Assembly: GCF_963678635.1 (NCBI RefSeq)
Contig: NC_087062.1
Location: 9,966,670-10,030,669, forward strand
DNA from: Symsagittifera roscoffensis
Lineage: Eukaryota; Xenacoelomorpha; Acoela; Convolutidae
Length of the DNA stretch: 64,000 nucleotides
Direction: 5' to 3'
Under the pieces are notes generated by a model. The model ran no database searches and was not told the DNA's origin. It worked only from the letters and a program-made list of their open reading frames with translations. Every line of letters begins with the position of its first letter. Within the stretch, counting starts at the first letter, position 1. The translations under genes were made by a program, and so were the position numbers. Positions 11,401 through 23,400 of this stretch are shown piece after piece.

Positions 11401-14400
11401 CTTGAACGATTTTTTTAAACCAATTTTTTTCAGCTCAACTTGTGTCTGCGCAAATATAATCGGCTTAGTTGTCTTATCACGATATTTTTTGTTCTGTAAG
11501 CAACTTTCTTTGAATTAATAAGTGCAAGTGTTGTTTCTTGTAGCTTCATGAGGGGCTTAAAACTTGAGAGATTTTTTTAAATCTTTTTTTTTTCAGCTCA
11601 ACTTGTGTCTGCGCAAATATAATCGGCTTAGTCGTCCTATCACGATTTTTTTTGTTCTGTAAGCAACTTTCTTTGAATTAACAAGTGCAAGTGTTGTTTC
11701 TTGCAACTCTGTAAGCAACTTTCTTTGAATTAACAAGTGCAAGTGTTGTTTCTTGTAGCTTCGTGAGGGGCTAAAATTTTAAACTATGTGTTTAAAATTG
11801 ATTTTTTTTGCTCAACTTGTCTGCTCAAAGATTGTCGGCTTAGTTGTCTGATCACGAGGGGCTTCATGAGGGGCTTAAAACTTGAAAGATTTTTTTTGGC
11901 TCAATTTGTGACTGCGCAAATATAATCGGCTTAGTCGTCTTATCACGATATTTTTTGTTCTGTAAGCAACTTTCTTTGAATTAACAAGTGCAAGTGTTGT
12001 TTATTGTAGCTTCATGAGGGGCTTAAAACTTGAGAGATTTTTTTAAATCACTTTTTTTTCAGCTCAACTTGTGTCTGCGCAAATATAATCGGCTTAGTCG
12101 TCCTATCACGATTTTTTTTGTTCTGTAAGCAACTTTCTTTGAATTAACAAGTGCAAGTGTTGTTTCTTGCAACTCTGTAAGCAACTTTCTTTGAATTAAC
12201 AAGTGCAAGTGTTGTTTCTTGTAGCTTCGTGAGGGGCTAAAATTTTAAACTATGTGTTTAAAATCGATTTTTTTTGCTCAACTTGTCTGCTCAAAGATTG
12301 TCGGCTTAGTTGTCTGATCACGAGGGGCTTCATGAGGGGCTTAAAACTTGAAAGATTTTTTTTTGGCTCAATTTGTGACTGCGCAAATATAATCGGCTTA
12401 GTCGTCTTATCACGATATTTTTTGTTCTGTAAGCAACTTTCTTTGAATTAACAAGTGCAAGTGTTGTTTATTGTAGCTTCATGAGGGGCTTAAAACTTGA
12501 AAGATTTTTTTAAATCAATTTTTTTCAGCTCAACTTGTGTCTGCGCAAATATAATCGGCTTAGTTGTCTTATCACGATATTTTTTGTTCTGTAAGCAACT
12601 TTCTTTGAACTTACAAGTACAAGTATCTTTCTTGTAGCTTCGTGAGGGGCTAAAATTTTAAACTATGTGTTTAAAATCGATTTTTTTTGCTCAACTTGTC
12701 TGCTCAAAGATTGTCGGCTTAGTTGTCTGATCACGAGGGGCTTCATGAGGGGCTTAAAACTTGAAAGATTTTTTTTTGGCTCAATTTGTGACTGCGCAAA
12801 TATAATCGGCTTAGTCGTCTTATCACGATATTTTTTGTTCTGTAAGCAACTTTCTTTGAATTAACAAGTGCAAGTGTTGTTTATTGTAGCTTCATGAGGG
12901 GCTTGAAACTTGAAAGATTTTTTTAAACCAATTTTTTTCAGCTCAACTTGTGTCTGCGCAAATATAATCGGCTTAGTTGTCTTATCACGATATTTTTTGT
13001 TCTGTAAGCAACTTTCTTTGAACTTACAAGTACAAGTATCTTTCTTGTAGCTTCGTGAGGGGCTAAAATTTTAAACTATGTGTTTAAAATCGATTTTTTT
13101 TTGCTCGACTTGTCTGCTCAAAGATTGTCGGCTTAGTTGTCTGATCACGAGGGGCTTCATGATGGGCTTAAAACTTGAAAGATTTTTTTGGCTCAATTTG
13201 TGACTGCGCAAATATAATCGGCTTAGTCGTCTTATCACGATATTTTTTGTTCTGTAAGCAACTTTCCTTGAATTAACAAGTGCAAGTGTTGTTTCTTGTA
13301 GCTTCATGAGGGGCTTAAAACTTGAAAGATTTTTTTAAATCACTTTTTTTCAGCTCAACTTGTGTCTGCGCAAATATAATAGGCTTAGTCGTGTTATCAC
13401 GATATTTTTTGTTCTGTAAGCAACTTTCTTTGAATTAACAAGTGCAAGTGTTGTTTCTTGTAGCTTCATGAGGGGCTTAAAACTTGAAAGATTTTTTTAA
13501 ATTAATTTTTTTCAGCTCAGCTTGTGTCTGCGCAAATATAATCGGCTTCGTTGTCTTATCACGATATTTTTTGTTCTGTAAGCAACTTTCTTTGAATTAA
13601 CAAGTGCAAGTGTTGTTTATTGTAGCTTCATGAGGGGCTTAAAACTTGAAAGATTTTTTTAAATCAATTTTTTTCAGCTCAACTTGTGTCTGCGCAAATA
13701 TAATCGGCTTAGTTGTCTTATCACGATATTTTTTGTTCTGTAAGCAACTTTCTTTGAACTTACAAGTACAAGTATCTTTCTTGTAGCTTCGTGAGGGGCT
13801 AAAATTTTAAACTATGTGTTTAAAATCAATTTTTTTTGCTCAACTTGTCTGCTCAAAGATTGTCGGCTTAGTTGTCTGATCACGAGGGGCTTCATGAGGG
13901 GCTTAAAACTTGAAAGATTTTTTTTTGGCTCAATTTGTGACTGCGCAAATATAATCGGCTTAGTCGTCTTATCACGATATTTTTTGTTCTGTAAGCAACT
14001 TTCTTTGAATTAACAAGTGCAAGTGTCGTTTATTGTAGCTTCATGAGGGGCTTAAAACTTGAAAGATTTTTTTAAACCAATTTTTTTCAGCTCAACTTGT
14101 GTCTGCGCAAATATAATCGGCTTAGTTGTCTTATCACGATATTTTTTGTTCTGTAAGCAACTTTCTTTGAACTTACAAGTACAAGTATCTTTCTTGTAGC
14201 TTCGTGAGGGGCTAAAATTTTAAACTATGTGTTTAAAATCAATTTTTTTTGCTCAACTTGTCTGCTCAAAGATTGTCGGCTTAGTTGTCTGATCACGAGG
14301 GGCTTCATGAGGGGCTTAAAACTTGAAAGATTTTTTTTTGGCTCAATTTGTGACTGCGCAAATATAATCGGCTTAGTCGTCTTATCACGATATTTTTTGT

Positions 14401-17400
14401 TCTGTAAGCAACTTTCTTTGAATTAACAAGTGCAAGTGTTGTTTCTTGTAGCTTCATGAGGGGCTTAAAACTTGAAAGATTTTTTTAAATCACTTTTTTT
14501 CAGCTCAACTTGTGTCTGCGCAAATATAATAGGCTTAGTCGTGTTATCACGATATTTTTTGTTCTGTAAGCAACTTTCTTTGAACTTACAAGTACAAGTA
14601 TCTTTCTTGTAGCTTCGTGAGGGGCTAAAATTTTAAACTATGTGTTTAAAATCAATTTTTTTTTGCTCAACTTGTCTGCTCAAAGATTGTCGGCTTAGTG
14701 GTCTGATCACGAGGGGCTTCATGAGGGGCTTAAAACTTGAAAGATTTTTTTTTGGCTCAATTTGTGACTGCGCAAATATAATCGGCTTAGTCGTCTTATC
14801 ACGATATTTTTTGTTCTGTAAGCAACTTTCCTTGAATTAACAAGTGCAAGTGTTGTTTCTTGTAGCTTCATGAGGGGCTTAAAACTTGAAAGATTTTTTT
14901 AAATCACTTTTTTTCAGCTCAACTTGTGTCTGCGCAAATATAATAGGCTTAGTCGTGTTATCACGATATTTTTTGTTCTGTAAGCAACTTTCTTTGAATT
15001 AACAAGTGCAAGTGTTGTTTCTTGTAGCTTCATGAGGGGCTTAAAACTTGAAAGATTTTTTTAAATTAATTTTTTTCAGCTCAGCTTGTGTCTGCGCAAA
15101 TATAATCGGCTTCGTTGTCTTATCACGATATTTTTTGCTCTGTAAGCAACTTTCTTTGAACTTACAAGTACAAGTATCTTTCTTGTAGCTTCGTGAGGGG
15201 CTAAAATGTTAAACTATTTGTTTAAAATCGATTTTGTTTGCTCAACTTGTCTGCTCAAAGATTGTCGGCTTAGTTTTCTGATCACGAGGGGCTTCATGAG
15301 GGGCTTAAAACTTGAAAGATTTTTATTGGCTCAATTTGTGACTGCGCAAATATAATCGGCTTAGTCGTCTTATCACGATATTTTTTGTTCTGTAAGCAAC
15401 TTTCTTTGAATTAACAAGTGCAAGTGTTGTTTATTGTAGCTTCATGAGGGGCTTAAAACTTGAAAAAATTTTTTAAATCACTTTTTTTCAGCTCAACTTG
15501 TGTCTGCGCAAATATAATAGGCTTAGTCGTGTTATCACGATATTTTTTGTTCTGTAAGCAACTTTCTTTGAATTAACAAGTGCAAGTGTCGTTTATTGTA
15601 GCTTCATGAGGGGCTTAAAACTTGAAAGATTTTTTTAAACCAATTTTTTTCAGCTCAACTTGTGTCTGCGCAAATATAATCGGCTTAGTTGTCTTATCAC
15701 GATATTTTTTGTTCTGTAAGCAACTTTCTTTGAACTTACAAGTACAAGTATCTTTCTTGTAGCTTCGTGAGGGGCTAAAATTTTAAACTATGTGTTTAAA
15801 ATCAATTTTTTTTGCTCAACTTGTCTGCTCAAAGATTGTCGGCTTAGTTGTCTGATCACGAGGGGCTTCATGAGGGGCTCAAAACTTGAAAGATTTTTTT
15901 TTGGCTCAATTTGTGACTGCGCAAATATAATCGGCTTAGTCGTCTTATCACGATATTTTTTGTTCTGTAAGCAACTTTCTTTGAATTAACAAGTGCAAGT
16001 GTTGTTTATTGTAGCTTCATGAGGGGCTTAAAACTTGAAAAATTTTTTGAAATCAATTTTTTTCAGCTCAACTTGTGTCTGCGCAAATATAATCGGCTTA
16101 GTTGTCTTATCACGATATTTTTTGTTCTGTAAGCAACTTTCTTTGAACTTACAAGTACAAGTATCTTTCTTGTAGCTTCGTGAGGGGCTAAAATTTTAAA
16201 CTATGTGTTTAAAATCAATTTTTTTTGCTCAACTTGTCTGCTCAAAGATTGTCGGCTTAGTTGTCTGATCACGAGGGGCTTCATGAGGGGCTTAAAACTT
16301 GAAAGATTTTTTTTTGGCTCAATTTGTGACTGCGCAAATATAATCGGCTTAGTCGTCTTATCACGATATTTTTTGTTCTGTAAGCAACTTTCCTTGAATT
16401 AACAAGTGCAAGTGTTGTTTCTTGTAGCTTCATGAGGGGCTTAAAACTTGAAAGATTTTTTTAAATCACTTTTTTTCAGCTCAACTTGTGTCTGCGCAAA
16501 TATAATAGGCTTAGTCGTGTTATCACGATATTTTTTGTTCTGTAAGCAACTTTCTTTGAATTAACAAGTGCAAGTGTTGTTTCTTGTAGCTTCATGAGGG
16601 GCTTAAAACTTGAAAGATTTTTTTAAATTAATTTTTTTCAGCTCAGCTTGTGTCTGCGCAAATATAATCGGCTTCGTTGTCTTATCACGATATTTTTTGC
16701 TCTGTAAGCAACTTTCTTTGAACTTACAAGTACAAGTATCTTTCTTGTAGCTTCGTGAGGGGCTAAAATGTTAAACTATTTGTTTAAAATCGATTTTGTT
16801 TGCTCAACTTGTCTGCTCAAAGATTGTCGGCTTAGTTTTCTGATCACGAGGGGCTTCATGAGGGGCTTAAAACTTGAAAGATTTTTATTGGCTCAATTTG
16901 TGACTGCGCAAATATAATCGGCTTAGTCGTCTTATCACGATATTTTTTGTTCTGTAAGCAACTTTCCTTGAATTAACAAGTGCAAGTGTTGTTTCTTGTA
17001 GCTTCGTGAGGGGCTAAAAATTTAAAAGATGTTTTTAAAATCGATTTTTTTGGCTCAACTTGTGTCTGCTCAAAGATTGTCGGCTTTGTTTTCTTTTGTT
17101 GCTAATTTAATGTTTATTTGTCTGCCATCTCTGTCTAAAATGAATTTTTGCTAAGACTGAGGAAAATTTAAATTTTGGCAGACCTTTTTTTTTAAATTTT
17201 TTTTCGTTTTTTCGACTTCTGTTTGATATGTGTGTGTTATATCGCAAGTAATGTGAAGCTCCGCTTCGCCTCTGTGTTTAAGTTTTTTTCCTAATTTTTT
17301 GTCTAGAAAAAGCGGTTAAATTAATTGAAAAATGCAAGGAGTGAGTGGTAATAATAGCTAAATTTGCAGGTCTGTCTTTATTCAACTCTAATTTTGTGCC

Positions 17401-20400
17401 ACAATTAAGTGGTGTTTTTTTGCCGCAAAGACTTACTTGTGCTCATTTGGTGTCACTTTTGCTTCAATGCCTTGCATCGGCAATTTAAAATCCTCTGTAG
17501 ATGCTTTATACTGTCTAGTGTTTTTATATTTTCGAACATTCGTGTCGCAGTTGTGAGGGCACGATGCGCCTAATCTTTAGGTCGGAGTTTCCATTCCGGC
17601 ACAGCAATTTTCGAAAAGAAAATCTTATCTTAAAAAGTATATAAAATATTTACGTATATATAGCGCAGTTGGTATATACTGCATGCATGTATATGGCGCA
17701 AAAGTTGAGTCCCAATCAGGGGCGGATCTAGGATTTTCTCGAGGTGGGGGCGGATTTTCAAAAAAAAATTCGAAAATTTAGACGACCTTTTTTTTAGGTC
17801 GACCAAATAGATTTCCGCCTAAATCCGCCTCTGGTCCCAATGATAGTCTCTAGGCAGGGTAAGATATTCAGTTTTTGGGCTTTTTTTCACATTTCATTAT
17901 TTTTTGGATTTATTTTTTGGAACCAGCCGTTACCATTTTTGCTTGTGTTTTCGAAGTGCAGCTTCGTTATAGTGTTGAATTTTTTCGCAATCTCAATTGC
18001 GGCTAAAAGGCTGATATCATTTTTTAAGGCAGTCCTTATGCGTTGAATTGAAACAAAACATTTGACGCCAGTGTTCCTTACCACTCCATGAAGTGGTCCA
18101 ACAAAAAAATGAACACAAATTAAATTTCCCTAACTCTCTTTTCTTCATATCTCAAACATAATCGATCTCTCCAATTTAATCTGACGTTCTACATAGATAA
18201 CCGTGTAGCTTCAACAAAACAACAACCAAAAAATTTTGTTTGTAGGGAGGGGGATTTCAAAAAAAAGTTTTTTTCTTCAAAATAATTTTCGCTAAATTAT
18301 TGAGTGGTGTGCACTTCTAGGGTTTCATCGCAATTTAAGCAGTCTTTTTTCGTATACAAGAGTGTGTAACTCATTGGTACAGGGTTGTTTACAGGTAGCA
18401 GAGACGGTTCAGCTAAACAGATTGGAGGACAAGAGTCACCAAGTGGGAATGATGGAAGAGGCATTCGCTCAGAAGGAAAGAACTCTTCTCACTCTTAACA
18501 TGCGGGAGAAGAACAGCCGCGACAGTGAGTTTTTTTCAAACTTGTTTTTCTCTTTTCTAGTTGCGATTCTCGAATTGACTGCTGCAATGAGAGGCTTAGG
18601 ATCAAAAAGCGTATGAAACGTTGAGGCAAGATAGAATTGTTCGGCTGAGGGAGTTTTGTATGCTCTCGCGCTGGGAGTGTGTTGGTTTCCTTGTGTTCGT
18701 GCTTGTTGGGAAGCAATCTTAAGCAAAAAATTTTTGTACGCAGAATAGTATTCTGTTTATTTTGTAGATTTCGCCCCCTATTGTTTGAAATGATTCGCGA
18801 TCATTTGAGGGGCGTAGTTAATGACATTACTGCCTATACATTTATAAGCTAGGCAACATTAACTTTTTGAGCTACATAAACATCGTGATAATTTTTTTGA
18901 GTAAATGCAGTCGCTGCTTACCCGATATAAACCAGTCTCCAGAAGTCGACCCTTTTTTAGGTCGACCGAATTGATTTTCCGAGCTCTCCCAAAGCTCTAA
19001 AAATTTGTCGACCTTTTTTTATCTTTTTTTACCTTTGTTTAGGTCGACCTTATTATCGAACTTTTTTGTAGACCTTTTTTTAGGTCGACCAAATTGATCG
19101 ACCTTCTTTGTCAACCCTTTTTGTTAGGTCGACAAAATTGATTTTCTGAGCTCTCCCAAAGTTCTAAAAAGACCCTATTTTGGCCAAATTTTCTGCGCCG
19201 CAGTCAAAATTTTGAAAAAAATAGACCAAACAAGGCGTTTTTAGCTTAGGTAATTTATGGAAAATGTTGACCAAAAAATCAAGTTTTTTGGGTGCGCACT
19301 CCCCCCTCAAAATTAGTACAGGCGACTTTTTCGGGGGATGGGGGCGACTTTTTATAAATCGACGAATTTGATTTTCCGAGCTCTCCGAAAGTATTGTTTT
19401 GTCAAAAAGTTTGTGTCGCAGGCAAATTTTTGAAAAAAGTCTAAAAATGACATTTCAAGCATTTTTAAAAATTTAAAAAATCACCAAAATATTGCGTTTA
19501 TTCGGCACGCTGCATATTAAGAGTACGAAAATAAATAAATAAATTTTATCTAACACCAGTTATTTTTGTAATTATTGGGGTATGAAGTTTTCTTAACGCG
19601 AATAGTTGAGCCATTTGCCATTTTGTATATCAATAAATCTATAATGTGCAATGTGTATGTGGCTACCGAATAAAGTTTTCCTCAAATTGGTTAATATTTC
19701 AAATCCTCGAGACAATTAGAATTAGCTTAAATTTTTTAATTAAATTTTGGTATTCCCCTTTTATAATTGATAAATAAAACGAGAATTGCTAAAAATAGCA
19801 TGCGCTCCACCTTCTAAGCTAACCCCTACACCCCCCCCCCCCACCCCTATTCATCTCATCTCTTGCCTCAACGAGAATTTTTTTAAAATGTCCGTGGTCG
19901 AACAATGTGTGCGTCTTGTGCAGAAACCAGAGCTGTTTTTAGTTGCTTGAAAGCTGAATAAGCAGTTATTGTCGAAATTTTTTTCCAGTTTTTTTTCTCT
20001 TTACAGTGGATTTGCATGAAATTCCCAATTTTCTCATTCTACCCGGACGATTTCAATCAGTGCCATAATCAATCTTCTGGAGACCAACAATGTTATAATC
20101 AGAAATGTTCGACCAGAAATAGTTGAGAAGTGTTTCAGAACTGCTGCAGTTTGTGTCTGACACAGGTCTCTTTTCATTCGCCACCCATGGCAGCTCTAAA
20201 AGACTCTACGCTCCAGTTCAGATGGTGAAGGAGAAGAGTATCAATGAAGCCAATGAGATCTGCTCTTTTGTGGGGGCGGAACTGGCAGAACCGACTAGCT
20301 TCCAGGAGTACCAGGTTAAACAATGACTACAAATATTTCATTACTTGGATCAACCGAACAATCCCCCTCCCCTAGGTGACCTACCGTAGAATGCCCTCCT

Positions 20401-23400
20401 CAAGCATGTATAAAATCTTAAAATTGTTTTGTATAAAGTATGCATTTCATTAAATCGCGCAAATAAAATTGGTTTCTACGTTTTTGTATGCGGGATTGCA
20501 TTTGTATTGTGGGTCATTGCTTAGAATAATGTTTCAATTTTTTTTCCAGTAAAACGCTTAATTCTGAATAAGTCTTGCCTATTCTTAAAGTTAGTTCATG
20601 GAAATCCTTATTTTCTCCCACCTAATCATTCACAAGCAAAGGCCTATCACGAATTCTTCAGTTTACTCTATCATCAAAGACCTCCAATATCTAATTATAG
20701 TCCCACGAAAATCACGATGCGGGGACTGTTTTTTAAGTAACTAGGTCGGGGCTATGATGAATTGTTATTTCAATTCAACATTAATGTTATTTATACAGAT
20801 AATACTTAAGTTAATGCGCCAATCTGTGAGTCAGCACCTGTGATCAGTTAGAAGTAATCATTTTGCAGCTGATTAAACAGGCAACTTTCATCATCAAATA
20901 TTGTTGTTGTTGTTGTAGTAGCCTCGCTGACTCCATTGTGTTGGTTTTTCTCGCTCTTGTATGGTGATTTCGTCTTGTCCATAGTCCAGTGTTATTGGCC
21001 CCGACGGGATAGGTAGGGCATGCCACATCTGAAGATTACTTGAACGTCGTTTTTATACTGGAATCGTCTGAATGGTTCTCGAGTTTTGTTGTGCAATGTG
21101 AGCTGAAAGAATTCAGATACACGCTGGGGGTCAGTCCATAAACTGAGGATGTTCATATCTGTCGGTCTGCCAGGAAAGTTGAATAAATGGTGTACATGGG
21201 GATAGTGTGTCCAACTGAATTCTTTTCGTCTGTTTTTCAGTTTCAGTTAAAGTTACAGTTCTGATTTTCCGGGTCTTTCCATTTCAGTTACAGTTTTTAC
21301 AGTTTTTTTCTTTCAGTTTCAGTTTCAGTTGAAGCTTTCAGTTGGAAAAATTGAATCAAACAACATGTTGAATTTGAAAACAAAACTTACAAAGAAACAA
21401 AAACTTAACGAGTTCAATCAAAAGTCAAGTCATTCAATCAAGTCACGGTTACTCGCAATCATTGTTCTTTCACGGAGCCCAGTGTTCGACAGCATTCTAA
21501 GTCTTCCTTCCGCTTGGATGGCTGCTCCCGAAAAAAGTCTTTCAACTCCGACTCCAGCGCCGCTGAAACACAGGTAGTCGCTTGCTGGGAGCGGAGTAGT
21601 TGCTGATCTTGAGCTGCTCCCTGCAATGTTGACGAAGCTCTCCATGGTTGTGACTTTCCGTGATTGAGAGTCTGTTTTCGCCTTCTTTTCTGCTGTTTCT
21701 TTGACTTCGAGTTGCTTTTGCCATTCAGGGTGCTTCTTTTTGAGGTGCAGTTTGAGGTTGGTAGGACCATGCTTCACCAGACTTGTGAACTCGCAGTCGT
21801 CGTCCGTACATCTGTACGCTGTCTTGCTCTCATCTATAACAAAGTATTGATGCACCGGGTTGCTACGCTTGCGACCAGTTGTTGTTGCTGCCATCTCGAT
21901 CTGGAAACGTATGAATTGCGTCAAGTATTTATACTAAGCTATCTGCAACTGAAACTGCAACTGTAACTGTAACTGAAACTCAAGTACGTCCGTACATCTT
22001 GAGTCCGGACACACTACATGGGGACCATGATTACAAATGTTGCATATATTTGGCAATTTTGGGTCAATCCTGTTCAAGTAATTATTCAGGATAGTTGAAT
22101 AGCCATAAAGGAGCTGTGCAAGCGTGCAACTAGCCTCACGTGTGAGTTTCTTTTCTTCTTCGAAGTTCACTCTAGGACTGGTTATACCCAGAAGTTTACT
22201 CTGGTGGCTTTCTGTATAATCTTCCACAGTTTTAGTATGCAGTTCTTATATACCCGTTTTGTATTGATTGACTTTGAGAACTGAGTCAGTTGGCTAGAGG
22301 TGAGCAACTTCTCTTTCATATTTAGATATCAATGTTGCTTTTAGGATGCGTCTGCTTTCTGATTCTAAAATTCTATAGCCTGCACGTCCCGGAAGATGGC
22401 TTCCGAGGTAGAAATGTTTGGCTACCATTTCATTATGCTCTCGAACAGAGAAAAATTTCAGTTTGTCTGTGTAAATGATCAATATTCCTTATTTAACACA
22501 GCCAGTTATGGTTCTAAGTGCCTTCTTTTGTACGACTTGAAGTTTTGACCAGTTGGTGTTGCTTAAACTTAAGGACCAGATGGGTGCGGCGTAGTTCATT
22601 ACGCTACGGCTGATTGCTTTGTTACTGATGGCCAATGTTTCTTTCTGACCACCCCATTTGGTACCAGCAAGTTTTTAAAGGATTTTATTTCTGGCCTGAA
22701 CTCGTGTGCAAACATTATTTGTGTTTGTTAACTTGTCATAGGAAACATCTAGGATGTTTGGGTTCTTTGATATTTTGAGTCCATACCTTCCAATATCAAC
22801 TTTCATAGCTTACTTTAGGTAGACCACGAAGTAGAAAGAGTTCCCATTGATTTGTCTTCAAGGGACAGTTTAAGATGCCTGTTTTTGAGCCATTGATTGA
22901 ATTGATTGAGGTAGAAGTTCATAGAAGTGTGCAGCTCAGTCGGGTGTGGACCTGATAATAGAATGGTTATATCATCAGCAAAAGTGACAAGCTCAACATT
23001 TTCACGTGGTTTAGGGATAGAGCTTTTATATAAGTTGAAGAGTGTAGGCGAGAGAACACCACCTTTTGCGTCCCCAAATTCAACATATGTGAAACAGTCT
23101 TATAGGTAAGGGAAAAAGCCATCGTTTTGTTTGGTTTGTTAATTTTGAATTATATATGTCAGCAAGAAGAACTTTATGGTTAACTGTGTCAAATGCTGCG
23201 GTGAGGTCCAGGGCTGTCATAAAGGTTCGTTGAAATGGTTTTCCATGGTTAAATCTCTCAGTTATGTGATGGTTTAAACAATTTAAAGCAGTAACGTTAG
23301 ATCTGGCGCTCCTGAAACCGGGTTGATGGTCTGCTAATTGTATGTTGTGATGAAGTTTAGGTAAAAGAATCTTTTCAATCAGTTTGGCCATTGGTGATAA

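Noticed and set aside
6849-16402. More than a dozen near-identical 65-66-codon open frames (…FFCSTCLLKDCRLSC…)
   Set aside because: They arise once per 413-bp satellite unit, mostly start at GTG or TTG, lie in an intron, and their similarity is explained by DNA-level homogenisation of the array.
6550-17090. CRISPR-like regular repeat array
   Set aside because: Monomers are about 205 bp and continuous, without unique spacers, in a eukaryotic intron; there are no cas genes.
21430-21894. Host BED-finger transcription factor gene
   Set aside because: The frame lies wholly inside an element with inverted ends and a perfect 8-bp TSD and ends in the hAT dimerisation segment, so it is transposon-derived.
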